From contig NZ_JAATJH010000009.1 of assembly GCF_011927835.1 (NCBI RefSeq), forward strand, positions 79,264-137,808: 58,545 nt of DNA, given 5' to 3'. Shown in pieces: positions 10,101 to 19,600 of this stretch. This DNA comes from Neolewinella antarctica. Its GTDB lineage: Bacteria; Bacteroidota; Bacteroidia; Chitinophagales; Saprospiraceae. Position numbers and translations under genes: made by a program. A model generated the notes under the pieces. It was not told where the DNA came from and made no database searches. It worked only from the letters and a program-made list of their open reading frames with translations. Position 1 is the first letter of the stretch. Each line of letters begins with the position of its first letter.

Positions 10101-10390
10101 CCACCTCGATCGCCGCGATCGATGCGGCCACCTCCATTCGCCTGTTTCCCAACCCGAGTTCCGAAGTCCTGAATGTTGAATTCACGGGAAGCATTACCCA
10201 GCGCGCGGTTGGTCTAACTATTTTGGACATCACCGGCCGGGTAGTGGCCACCCATAAGGCGGATCTTGGCGGTCAAAAAGTCATTCCTTTCCCACTCAGT
10301 CCGCTAAATCTGACCAACGGAATGTACATCTTACGGGTAGTGGCGGACGGTAGCGCCAGCAGCCTACCGTTCGTGGTGCAGGCGGAGTGA
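7127..10390 (+). CDS. Multidomain T9SS-secreted glycoside hydrolase (GH5-like, DUF5060 and PKD modules)
   Basis: A surface or secreted enzyme of 1087 residues, probably acting on mannan-type polysaccharide. Order seen: signal peptide (to about 24), a beta-sandwich carbohydrate-binding-like domain (25-165), a PKD domain (175-260, with RWDMGDGT), a DUF5060-like beta domain (265-370) and a (beta/alpha)8 catalytic domain (375-720). Next come a beta-sandwich, PKD/REJ-like repeats (830-990) and a T9SS type A sorting domain (LFPNPSSEVLNVEF to the end). Probable catalytic residues are E548 in WELFNEVQW and E642 in VICGEYGY. ATG 7127 was preferred to the GTG six bases earlier. The combination suggests a mannanase or mannosidase, but a different glycanase activity is possible. 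Confidence 0.82.
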   Translation: MQQTFTYYSFFLFILIFLPIVTQAQVTFDFETPETSTPIDANQGAIVDNPDRVGNDSDKCAYYRKSAGDWDYFAFPFANGFDIGNNDRVSFKVRTSTSGRIYIKFYDEGTPTLESWVVEYDYRPEPDAWTELSYNISALKDQKITRLEIAVSVNNEAAADAYFDDLRFHNSLSVDGEPVIDLAQFSNCVELGTTLDLDASASTDANGSITTFRWDMGDGTVIENMDRISHRYQAPGFYNVQLAATDNDDNTTTEKFRIWVFESEDNLSPFFATADTYLTNEKVELSFLTKRVYQNPFDPSEVSINAIVTQPDGTTRKVPCFFHEKVLNENGSWMTFTGDKNWMVRWSGDQAGVHQVQLEITDATGQNLGKVQEVNLLAGPTKGIIKKSDTNRQFYQHGTGEMYFPLGINLPWDNINDYATIIPNLSDGEANWIRYWHAAFTNQAIEWRDGLGNYSAVAGAKQDSIIELCKENEVSLQMVIFHHGMFSTTVNSNWSNSPYNVANGGMLVDPEEFFYNQEAKIYAKRLLRYIVARWGYSPEVFAWELFNEVQWTGRHPNQSEKWEEEVILWHDEMGQYLKEIDPFDHLVTTSAEDHQLDSLAGKEGIDIIQYHTYPAQRLNNELLSKDARFLEDNPETSVICGEYGYANDGEVPFDEQRLAIWSSIFSQVPHLTWRWELYAQTVWADLFTAPATFLREEEILQQNEWLDWNVLVESNTPGLRTTGFTQSNQTSYGLIYDEDFSDDIADATINLANLPFGVYTLETTDITSGEQSTEENLEITFFTTAYELPFFSDALVIKAAFKEELQILLAFAGFDVETGLGYALNLDGGKSIQPSNAAVDYEWSLAEQPVTSQLVIADADNSVVNIIPDVAGEYRFVFTLTDSVTQEVSTDTVNVLVSAPPVAVAGEDITVDLGARPAINGRSSFDPEGDRLAYAWTLVSKPEGSVAEVEFPTLSLPILDPDVRGTYALELVVSDKFNPSAPDTVLIKVGTTTSIAAIDAATSIRLFPNPSSEVLNVEFTGSITQRAVGLTILDITGRVVATHKADLGGQKVIPFPLSPLNLTNGMYILRVVADGSASSLPFVVQAE

Positions 10391-11032
10391 TCACTACGGA
10401 GGCTGGTTTTCGTAAAACCTAAATCTGGCTTGCCGGCCGATTGCACCTTCGTGTATCGCCCGGTTGCGTGCTAAGTTTATTCGGGCGGGCGGTAAATTCT
10501 GAGCCTACCCACCAAACCCCGCTAACGTACTTCCCCTGCACCCGCGGCCACGCCAAATTAATCCAACGTCGTTTTATATTCAGGGGCGCGGTCGCGGGTG
10601 CCGGGATTTTTAGAAGCGCCCGGATCATACCGGCCGACGGGACTACCGGATGGGCCCCGAACTGCGGGGGTGGCGGCGGAGACTACGGGGCGTACGCACC
10701 CAGCAAAACCAACTTTCGCGGCCGGTGGGCAGCGTGATGGTAAGCAGCCCGGCGGGGAGTGGCCGTTACATCAAATCGTATTACCGGCCTACGAGCACGC
10801 TATTTTACAAAAGAGGGGTTGAGCTAATTATATCGGGGGCTTAAATGCGCTGTGGTGGGGTGCTGCGCGCGCGAAATCCAAGATTTGCAACGAATACCCC
10901 CGGCATTTGGAGCAAATTCCACCCCTGACGGCACCCTGCCTAACGGATATTTACGGAACCAGACTAACGGGGAGAATAGTATCCTGACGACCCCGTGCCA
11001 GCATCACGCAAACAATTTTTAAAGACACCACA
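10391..11032. other. Long intergenic region upstream of the TonB-dependent receptor
   Basis: No gene can be supported over 642 bp. Short overlapping frames exist but show no family features. It holds an inverted pair of the dispersed GC-rich motif (10537-10602). It presumably also carries the receptor promoter, which was not identified. Confidence 0.55.
10537..10602. repeat. Inverted pair of the dispersed GC-rich motif, copies 3 and 4
   Basis: TGCACCCGCGGCCACGCC at 10537-10554 and GGCGCGGTCGCGGGTGCC at 10585-10602 face each other across 30 bp. Transcribed RNA could form a stem of about 17 bp. Confidence 0.75.
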
Positions 11033-14000
11033 ATGAAAGCAGCCTTACGAAATTTTGTATTACTAATAGCTTTCAGTTTGTTGTTGCCCCTCGTGCTTTC
11101 CGCGCAAAGCACGGGAACGCTCAGCGGGTCGATTAAGGAAGCCTCTACCGGTGAGCCCTTACCATTCGCAAACATCTTCATTAATGAAATTTCGCTCGGC
11201 ACGTCAGCTGGGCTGGATGGTGAATTTGTACTGAATAACGTGCCCCTCGGCACGACCGTAGTGTCCATCAGTTATACGGGGTACGACTCTAAGGACATGA
11301 CAATTGAAGTAGTGCCGGGCATCAATAAAATTGAGGCAGAGCTGAAAACGCTTTCGATGATGGGGCAGGAGATCGTCGTAACGGCGCAGGCCTCCGGGCA
11401 GCGGTCGGCCATCAATCAGCAGCTCGCTTCCAACAGCATCATCAACGTTATTTCCGCCGAAAAAATGCTGGAACTACCGGACGCCAACGCGGCGGAAGCC
11501 ATCGGTCGACTGCCGGGAATTTCGTTGCAGCGGGACGCCGGCGAAGCTAACAAGGTCGTCATTCGGGGCCTTTCCCCCAAGTACAACGTGGTTACGCTGG
11601 AAGGGCTAAGACTACCCTCCACCAGCGATTTCGACCGGAGTGTCGATCTGAGTATTCTGCCGAGTGAGCTGCTGTCCAGCATCGACGTCACCAAATCGTT
11701 GCGCGCCGACATGGATGCCGATGCGTTGGGCGGAACGGTCAACCTACACATTCTGGAAGCCCCGGACGAACGTAAAATCATCGGCGTCCTGGAAGGGGAA
11801 TACGCAGATTTGACTAATGATTTTAATAACTACCGAGTCGTTGCCGGTATCAGCGATCGTTTCCTCAACAATAAGGTTGGCGTCAATGCCAAGGTAACGG
11901 TGGAGCAGAAACAACTGCCTTCTCAGCAGTTCAGCGCCAGCTATTCAAATCCCGTCTACGATTTCACGACTAATGAGGAAGGCGTAGTGACGGACTCTAG
12001 CCTTTTTGTCCGTACGCAAAGCACGAGCCTGATCGAACAGGAGCAGCGGCGAAGAAGGACCAATGCGAGTCTTATCCTGGATTACGATCAGGGTTGGTGG
12101 AAGGTTAAGCTACTGAATATTTACAGCCAGAAGAACGACTTCATTACCAGGAGGAACAGTACGTACGTTTTTAATCCTCGTGAAAGCCCGGAAAACTTCA
12201 ACCTGAACCTGAACGAAACGGACTGGAGAACGGGCATTCGGATGCACAATCTCACGAATGAATTTCGCTTTGGCAACTCCAAAATAAACCTGGTGCTCGC
12301 CACCACTTACGCCCAACAGGATCAGGTCGATCAAACCTTTTCTTTCGTAGAAATTAACTCCTACAACCTTAATCAAAACAATTTGATCTACCGGGAGCCT
12401 ACTTCCATCATCGACGAGGTGGGCGGTCCCGATGCGCTAAGAACCGAAGACGCTTTCCTGCAACGCATGTCCCTGGGTAATCGGGAACTAATCGACGAAA
12501 ACTACGACGCGCGGCTGGATTACCAACTGGACTTCCGCGTCGAAGACCTGGTATCGGGTAATCTAAAAGTGGGCGGTAAGTATCACCAACTAGTTAGAAC
12601 CAGCGACGGCACCCAGGAGTCCAGCGACTTTCAGTTCGGGGCGGGCGTGGGGCGGCGTCAGTCTTTGGCGGCACAATTTCCGTTCATCGCAACGGACCCC
12701 GGAGCCCAGCGGGGACTCAATGCGGCTAATTTTGTTGATAACGACTACGAACCGGGAACCTTTTTGGACGACAGGTATCAGCTCGGTTGGACGGGCGACA
12801 TCGATCTGCTCACGGATATTCAGGACGAGTTCTACACCGGGGTAGCGGGAAACCCCAACTACGTCCGGGACGGGGTGCCAAGTTTCGTCAGGGACTATAC
12901 CGCGCAGGAAGACCTGCAGGCGGCGTACGTGATGACGGAACTGAACTTCGGCCCGAGGCTGATGGTCATGCCGGGTATTCGCTTCGAAAGAAATCAGACG
13001 GAGTATTCCGCCTTTCAGATCAGAACGAACAGCGGCCCCTCGGGGATCGAACCCAACCCAGAAGAAGTAACTATTAATAGGGAGAATAGCTTATGGTTCC
13101 CGTCCCTTAATGCAAAATACGACGTGACGGAGGCACTCATCGTTCAGGGTGCGGCTTACCGTAGTGCGACCCGGCCGAGCTTCCGGGAAATATCACCGCT
13201 GGTTATTTACCCCACGGGAGGGAGAGTAATTCAGTCCAATAATCCTTTCCTTACCCCGGCTACCGCTTGGAATTACGACTTGGGCTTTTCCTATAACACC
13301 AATAAAAGCGGTCTATTTACTGTCTACGGTTTTTACAAAGAAATCGATGACCTGATTTTCTCACTCGACGGCTACCAACCCAACAAAAAGGGTTCCATCG
13401 TCGGAGCGCCAGCGGACTTGAATAATCGTATCCTCGGTGGGGAGTATTACGACGAATTTTTTCTGGAAAATAATAGTCAGACGAACCTTCCCTTCAACAA
13501 CACTGAAAAAGCTTACGTGACGGGCGTGGAGTTGGCTTGGCAAACCAACTTCTGGTTTTTGCCCGGCCTTTTGCAAGGACTAGTTTTCGACGTCAATTAT
13601 ACCCTCCTCAATACGCGTACGGAATATCCATTCTTCCAGTCCGTACAGACGGGGGTTACGGACGGGATCATCCCGACCCCAATCTTAAGTCAGGAGTACC
13701 GAACCAGACCCGGGCCCATGCAAGATCAGCCGGGATCGATCCTCAACGTCATCCTGGGTTGGGACTTCAAGGGTTTCAGCAGCCGAATCTCTTACCGCTT
13801 CCAGAGTGAAACCGTGGAGGGCCTGGATACCCGGTACTCGGTGTTCGACCGCTACTACGGAGCTTTTTCGATCGTCGACCTGACGCTGAAACAAAAGGTC
13901 AATAAAAACATCGCGGCCTACGTGAACTTCAAAAACATTAACCGACAGATCGATGACTACTTCTTCGCCGAGCAACAGGAAAACCCTTCCCTGCCGACCA

Positions 14001-14053
14001 ATAGCCAGGCGTACGGATTTCGGGCGCAATTCGGTGTTCGTATGAACTACTAA
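11033..14053 (+). CDS. TonB-dependent outer-membrane receptor (mannan-locus transporter)
   Basis: A TonB-dependent beta-barrel that probably imports manno-oligosaccharides across the outer membrane. The 1006-residue protein has a signal peptide (to about 24) and a carboxypeptidase-regulatory-like domain (about 27-110; GTLSGSIKEASTGEPLPFANIFI). A plug domain follows (about 115-235; LPDANAAEAIGRLPGISLQR and IRGLSPKYNVVTLEG). The large barrel ends in an aromatic C-terminus (FGVRMNY). The plug resembles the Xanthomonas/Caulobacter-type carbohydrate receptor group rather than classic SusC. No SusD-like lipoprotein is encoded next to it, which agrees with that grouping. It is followed by a beta-helix surface protein and the sensor gene. 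Confidence 0.9.
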   Translation: MKAALRNFVLLIAFSLLLPLVLSAQSTGTLSGSIKEASTGEPLPFANIFINEISLGTSAGLDGEFVLNNVPLGTTVVSISYTGYDSKDMTIEVVPGINKIEAELKTLSMMGQEIVVTAQASGQRSAINQQLASNSIINVISAEKMLELPDANAAEAIGRLPGISLQRDAGEANKVVIRGLSPKYNVVTLEGLRLPSTSDFDRSVDLSILPSELLSSIDVTKSLRADMDADALGGTVNLHILEAPDERKIIGVLEGEYADLTNDFNNYRVVAGISDRFLNNKVGVNAKVTVEQKQLPSQQFSASYSNPVYDFTTNEEGVVTDSSLFVRTQSTSLIEQEQRRRRTNASLILDYDQGWWKVKLLNIYSQKNDFITRRNSTYVFNPRESPENFNLNLNETDWRTGIRMHNLTNEFRFGNSKINLVLATTYAQQDQVDQTFSFVEINSYNLNQNNLIYREPTSIIDEVGGPDALRTEDAFLQRMSLGNRELIDENYDARLDYQLDFRVEDLVSGNLKVGGKYHQLVRTSDGTQESSDFQFGAGVGRRQSLAAQFPFIATDPGAQRGLNAANFVDNDYEPGTFLDDRYQLGWTGDIDLLTDIQDEFYTGVAGNPNYVRDGVPSFVRDYTAQEDLQAAYVMTELNFGPRLMVMPGIRFERNQTEYSAFQIRTNSGPSGIEPNPEEVTINRENSLWFPSLNAKYDVTEALIVQGAAYRSATRPSFREISPLVIYPTGGRVIQSNNPFLTPATAWNYDLGFSYNTNKSGLFTVYGFYKEIDDLIFSLDGYQPNKKGSIVGAPADLNNRILGGEYYDEFFLENNSQTNLPFNNTEKAYVTGVELAWQTNFWFLPGLLQGLVFDVNYTLLNTRTEYPFFQSVQTGVTDGIIPTPILSQEYRTRPGPMQDQPGSILNVILGWDFKGFSSRISYRFQSETVEGLDTRYSVFDRYYGAFSIVDLTLKQKVNKNIAAYVNFKNINRQIDDYFFAEQQENPSLPTNSQAYGFRAQFGVRMNY

Positions 14054-14097
14054 TTCTCAATCTAATCTTTTCGAACCTGAAAACTTACCACACTCAA

Positions 14098-14120
14098 AGG
14101 GTCACGTTTCGAGTGACTCT
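14098..14120 (+). terminator. Small hairpin between receptor and beta-helix genes
   Basis: AGGGTCAC and GTGACTCT pair with one mismatch around a 7-nt loop and are followed by a T-rich stretch. It could be a weak terminator or an mRNA-processing hairpin that sets relative expression of the two genes. Confidence 0.4.
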
Positions 14121-14149
14121 ATTTATTAATCGTACTTAAACTAAAAAAA

Positions 14150-15976
14150 ATGAATTATAAGAATTTACTTTTACTTTTTGCACTTCTTTCCACTACGGGG
14201 GCGCTTTTTGCTCAGAACGTACTGGTCATTGAGGGCGGCAGCGCGAACCCGGGCTCACTAGAGCTCGCCATCAACGGAGATACTACCAGTACCGGTGAGC
14301 GAGCCGATCCTAACCGAATCTACGAACTCAAAGCGGGCGAGTTTTACATCCAACGATCGGCGATTAACGTCAGTAACCCTACGGGGACGATTACCATCAG
14401 GGGCCAAGAGGGGGGGTCTAAACCCATCATCTTCAAACAACCGGTCAATGACCTGAACATTGGGACTAATGAAATCAATAGTAGTTTGACCATCCAGAAT
14501 ATTCAGTACCACAACCAAGAATCGGACAATTCTATTCCGGAGACCGCCTTCAACATCTCCGGAAACGATCGGAAACTGATCGTGGAGGAATCCTTCTTCG
14601 AAAATTGTTCGTTGATGATTTTCAACATGAACAACGTAAAGCAGGGAGCAAACGTGGAAATTCGGAATTCCTACTTCCGCGATTTTCACGACTTCGCGCA
14701 GTGGTGGGGCGGTAGGGTGCTAATGGCCAAGGTGCCGATCGACACCTTTATCTTCGAGAATAACACCGTCTCCGGAGGTGGCCTAACCGTTCTCGGTCAG
14801 AACTGCCTGTTTGATTATTCCGTAATCAATCACAATACCTTCATCAACAACCGTAAATACCCATTCTTGAACCAGTATTGGAGAGAAGCTTACTTCACCA
14901 ATAACTTGTTCGTCAACGGAAACATGGTTGGCGAAGACCGGGAAAACGTGGCCGTTGGTGGGCAGGACCCCGATGCGTTGCTGCACGGCATCATTGGGGT
15001 AGATACCATCGAGAACTCCATTGCCCTCCCAAGCCGGTACTTAAATACTGACTCCACGCTAACGGACGAAATCGATGAGTTGTCGGACATCATTTTTTAC
15101 GCGGCCGATAACGTAGTCGTTTCCAGTGCTACGCTGGACGACTACTACAATGGTGGCTTTAATTCAGAATTTCCCGACGCACCGACTTCTTATTTGAACT
15201 GGGGAGGCACCAACGGGGCATTTAAGGTAGTGAACGTACCCGGTATTTGGAAGAACGAAAGGACGACCGCCCTGCTTGACGACCACAAGAACTTGGTGGA
15301 GGAAAACAACATCATCTACGAATTTCGTGCCGAGGATTTAGGCATGGTTACGGAAGCGCTACCGCAGGAAGCCGCTGATCCTTTCATCCAGTGGAACCTC
15401 AATAAGTGGGGCGTGCCCGGTGTAGAGACCCCCACCAGACCGGAATACGTAAAGTATCAGTTTGGTGACTTTGATCCCCTGACCATCCCGGGCGTCGAAA
15501 CCGAGTCGGCTGCGGCCGGATCGGGAGGAATTACGAAGATCTCCGACGTGTTGGAAGACTTTTCTTACACGAGAGACCTAACTTCCGTCAGCGATGGCTT
15601 ACGGATCGGTGCGCTACACTGGAACGACGAAGACTACGACGCGGAAGCTTCCATAAAGGCAGTGAAAGATGCTTATCAGAAATCATTGACCAGCACGCAG
15701 GAGGTGGTGAGCGCGGATAATTTCAACCTAAGCAACGCGCCGAACCCCTTTAAGAATACAACCATGATTTCTTTCGATTTGAAGGAAAGCACGGCGGTAA
15801 CGCTATCCATTTTTGATATTTCCGGAAGGGCGATCCAGACACTAGTCAGCAGCTCCCTGCCGGCCGGTACGCACACTGCGGAGTTCATGTCGGGTACGCA
15901 CCCTAGCGGCACGTATTTCTACCGATTAACCACCGATAAGTACGTCACTAGTAAGACGATGATTTTATTGAAATGA
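14150..15976 (+). CDS. T9SS-secreted right-handed beta-helix protein
   Basis: The 608-residue protein has a signal peptide (to about 22, LFAQ). A body follows with the repeat pattern of right-handed parallel beta-helices (pectate-lyase-like): LTIQNIQYHNQ, VEIRNSYFRDF, FIFENNTVSGG and FTNNLFVNGN. The C-terminal T9SS type A sorting domain is about 75 residues (NAPNPFKNTTMISFDL to TSKTMILLK). No lyase catalytic residues were recognised. It is placed directly after the receptor, where a SusD-type protein would normally sit. It may therefore be a surface glycan-binding protein or a lyase/epimerase acting on the same polysaccharide; that role is inference. Confidence 0.78.
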   Translation: MNYKNLLLLFALLSTTGALFAQNVLVIEGGSANPGSLELAINGDTTSTGERADPNRIYELKAGEFYIQRSAINVSNPTGTITIRGQEGGSKPIIFKQPVNDLNIGTNEINSSLTIQNIQYHNQESDNSIPETAFNISGNDRKLIVEESFFENCSLMIFNMNNVKQGANVEIRNSYFRDFHDFAQWWGGRVLMAKVPIDTFIFENNTVSGGGLTVLGQNCLFDYSVINHNTFINNRKYPFLNQYWREAYFTNNLFVNGNMVGEDRENVAVGGQDPDALLHGIIGVDTIENSIALPSRYLNTDSTLTDEIDELSDIIFYAADNVVVSSATLDDYYNGGFNSEFPDAPTSYLNWGGTNGAFKVVNVPGIWKNERTTALLDDHKNLVEENNIIYEFRAEDLGMVTEALPQEAADPFIQWNLNKWGVPGVETPTRPEYVKYQFGDFDPLTIPGVETESAAAGSGGITKISDVLEDFSYTRDLTSVSDGLRIGALHWNDEDYDAEASIKAVKDAYQKSLTSTQEVVSADNFNLSNAPNPFKNTTMISFDLKESTAVTLSIFDISGRAIQTLVSSSLPAGTHTAEFMSGTHPSGTYFYRLTTDKYVTSKTMILLK

Positions 15977-16028
15977 TGAACGCCGTGTGATTCTGAAGTA
16001 ATTCAGGTTGCCCGTATTCACTGAGAAA

Positions 16029-16075
16029 CGTAGCTTCGACACACTATCCATAGTGTGCCGGGGCTACGCTTTTTT
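16029..16075 (+). terminator. Rho-independent terminator
   Basis: Outer arms CGTAGC/GCTACG and inner arms CACACTAT/ATAGTGTG form a long stem followed by six T. It ends the receptor/beta-helix transcript. Confidence 0.8.
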
Positions 16076-16161
16076 ATAAAACACACGCAGTGAATTATGG
16101 TACTGCGGATAGTAATAGTCCGTGGGGTGCTTCGGATCACCCCGGCCGTTCTTAAACACAT

Positions 16162-16216
16162 TGCACCCGCGGCCACACCCCAAAATAGTAATGATTAGGC
16201 GCGGACGCGGGATGCA
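16162..16216. repeat. Inverted pair of the dispersed GC-rich motif, copies 5 and 6
   Basis: TGCACCCGCGGCCACACC at 16162-16179 is inverted relative to the copy at 16198-16216, which has one inserted base. The gap is 18 bp, giving a potential hairpin. Confidence 0.7.
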
Positions 16217-16629
16217 AAAATTATTCATAAAACAGGGTTTTCTACGCCTGGCTTCGTACGTAAATGCACCTTAGTACTGATGCATTTCTTTACCGTGCGT
16301 AAACCGGCCTCCCCCCGTGCCCTTTTCACGTATTGCCAGGTCGTCAGCGTATTGTACATTAGTCGTTGAGATAGCTTACACCGACCCTAGTGAACGGAAA
16401 TTTGATGAGGTAAAGAATTATGTTGTGGCAAGCAGAAGGCCAGTTTTGAAGAAGATGCAGGTGATACAGATGCACATTGTGACCCAAATGCAGCCATAAG
16501 CTCGCGACTGACCTCACTTTTGTCTTCTAACGCGGATCCTTGCGGTGCATAAGTTCTCGAGGACTTAGTATATTGTAAATCTTGGATCAGCTTAACCCAG
16601 TGAGAATAGTGAGTCGAATTACCAAAAAG

Positions 16630-19600
16630 ATGCTTAGAGTAAAGTCAGTTTTAATTCTTGTTCTAGCGTGGGTGCTATCACTATCCGCTCAAACGCGTGC
16701 GCTCGATTTTCAGCAACTGCCGCTCAAAATGGAATGGGCTAATATCGGGATCAACGATATTGCTCAAGACCACAAAGGCTTTTTGTGGCTGGCTACCTGG
16801 TCGGGGTTAGCGAAATATGATGGGTATAATCTAAAAATGTACCGACAGGAACCCGGCAGTGAGAATGGACTGCAAAGTAATAAGATTTCCTGTGTTTCCG
16901 AAGATAGTCAACAGCGCCTCTGGGTCGGGACACACTACGAAGGCTTATACCTGTACGACCCCAAAAAGGACGGATTCATTTCTTATCACCATGACCCAGT
17001 AGGGCTGAATAGCCTGAGCAACAATAATGTCTGGGCTATTCAGGAAGACAAAGATGGTTTCCTCTGGGTTGGTACGGAAAATGGGCTCAATCGTTTTGAT
17101 TCTGCAACGGAACAATTCCTCCACTACAAGCAAAAGCCTGGTGACGAACGAAGCTTGAGTGATGACTTCATTTACGCGCTGGCTGAATCTACGGATGGGG
17201 AATTTTGGATAGGTTGCGAGATCGGTTTAAATCGCGTTGTTAGAAAAAAAGATGGCACTCCGGATTATTTTCTCCGTTACTCCTTGGCTCCCGAGGGCGT
17301 GAGCGAGGATGATTTTCTGCGGCACAACTTCATCGGCAGTATAACACCTTCTCTTCACGAGCCGGGCGTACTGTGGATCGGGACGAGTATCGGTCTGAAA
17401 AAGGTATATTATAGCAATGACGATAAAGCGGAGATTACTTACGAAACGTATTATCACGAAACAAATGATGAAAATAGCTTAAGCCACGGGTTCGTAACCA
17501 CCGTTGTTGAAGATTGGCTACATGACCGGGTTTGGATCGGTACCTACAACGGGTTGAACGTACTAGATAAGAAGTCCGGAGAGTTTCAGCACTATTTTTC
17601 CAATAGTTTGGACCCGAGAAGCTTGAATAACGATAAGGTGGAAAAACTGTTTTTAGACCGGTCCGGCGAACTGTGGATTGGTACGAACGGGGGGACGAAT
17701 CATTTGAACCTACGTGGGGAGCCTTTTCGCAGCATCCGGGTGGGAGAAAACAAGAACGAAATCAACAGCATCGTTACCTGCATGACGCCCGCGAACACCC
17801 GGTCGGGAACGTGGGTCGGGACGAATGGGGGAGGGGTTAACTACCTTTCTTTTGATTCGGCCGGCAACCTGTCAACCGAAGTTCAGCATTTCCCACTACG
17901 CCCACCTCTGGTTACTGATTTGGCCGATTTTATCTCGGACATCAAGGTCGACGGGTCGAATAATATGTGGATCGCCACCCAGGGGGCGGGGTTGATGAAA
18001 ATTCAGGAATCGGATATCCCCGAAGAATCTAGCGTACTAACCCAGTTTTCTCACTTTACCAAAGAGAATGGTTTAGCGGATGACTACCTAATGACTCTAT
18101 CAAAGTCGTCGGCTAACCGTATCTGGTTTGGGTATTGGGACGAGGGGATCGGGTTTTATGATCCTACGAAAGAGACTTTTGCGCATTTCACCCATACCAG
18201 AGATATGGAGGCGGATCTTCGTGAATTCCCGGCGGTACACCTCATCGAAACCATAGAAAATGGGAATACTTTCTTGTGGCTCGGTACTCGGGAGGGCGGT
18301 GTTTTTAAGTTGAAGTACGACTCACTATCTAATGAGCTCGACTTGATTAAGCACTACTTCTACGACATTGACGATGCTACTTCCTTAAGTAATGATGCGA
18401 TTAGTTGTTTTTTTCAAAAAAGCAACAACGAGTTACTGATTGGTACCGAAAATGGATTGAACATACTTGACCTGTCAGACCACTCCTTTACGCACATTCT
18501 GGAAAAAGATGGGCTAGAGAATGCTGTAATTCAATCCATTCAGCAAGATGAAACGGGTAAGTTTTGGATCGGTACGCGAAAAGGTCTGTCCTCCATACCC
18601 TCTTCTTTAGATACTAGAGAAATAAAGAATTATAATGTTTACAACGGCCTGGAAGGAAACTTGTTGGATGATGAATCTTCCAGCGCTACCCCGAGCGGGC
18701 AACTGATTTTCGGGGGGGCGAATGGCGTAAATTACTTTCATCCATTAGCTGTCTTGGTGGACACAGTCCCTCCTGAGGTAATTATTACCGATTTTCGATT
18801 ATTCAACCAATCTATTCCGATCGGGCGGTTGGAGGATGGGCGAACTTTACTGGAAAACGCCGTCTCGGAGACGACGAACATCGAGCTGTCCTACCGCGAT
18901 AATGTGTTGGCTTTTGAATTTGTCGGGTTACAATTCGTGGAACCCCAAAAAATAAAGTATGCGTATAAGCTGGAAGGGTTTCAGGAGGATTGGGTGTACA
19001 CGAATGCGGACCAGCGAATAGCTCATTATACCAACTTGCCGTACGACGATTTCGTCTTTAAAGTTAAGGCCGCAAATAGTGATGGCGTATGGAGCGAACC
19101 GGTCGCGATCGGGCTCACGGTACTTCCTCCAGTTTGGCTGACGACCTGGGCCTACATAGTATATGGACTATTATTCATGGTTTTACTGTACGGTATAAGC
19201 CGCTTGGCCCAAACCAGAGCGAAACTCAACCATAATCTAGAATTAGAGACATTAGAAAGAGAGAAGTTAGAGGAGGTCAACCACATGAAATCGATATTCT
19301 TTACTAATATTTCTCATGAGCTGAGAACGCCACTTACGTTGATCATCAGCCCGTTAGAGCAATACCTTAAAGATTATCAAGGCAACAGGACATTGTATAA
19401 GTCATTCGACCGAATGTACCATAATGCTAATCGGTTACTAACCATGATCAACCAAATACTAGACATCAAGAAAAGTGAGGCAGGCTTAATGAAATTGAAA
19501 GTAGCCGAAGGGAACTTTGTGCAATTTGCTCAAGAAATTGGCTTGTCGTTTAAAGAATTGGCTAAACAGCACGAAATCAAATTGACTTTTTCACCGGAAA

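Larger units (their letters stand above)
15977..16629. other. Intergenic region before the sensor gene
   Basis: About 650 bp with no supported gene. It contains a strong terminator (16029-16075) and an inverted pair of the GC-rich motif (16162-16216). A possible non-ATG N-terminal extension of the sensor frame (from 16582) lies at its end. Confidence 0.55.

Noticed and set aside
10441..10844. Several overlapping short frames between the multidomain GH and the receptor
   Set aside because: They overlap in different frames, include dispersed repeat sequence and have no recognisable motif.
14150..15976. SusD-like protein after the receptor
   Set aside because: It lacks a lipobox and SusD helical repeats; the sequence pattern is a beta-helix with a T9SS tail.
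16582..16629. TTG-initiated extension of the HTCS sensor
   Set aside because: It adds 16 polar residues before a good signal peptide; ATG 16630 gives the expected N-terminus.
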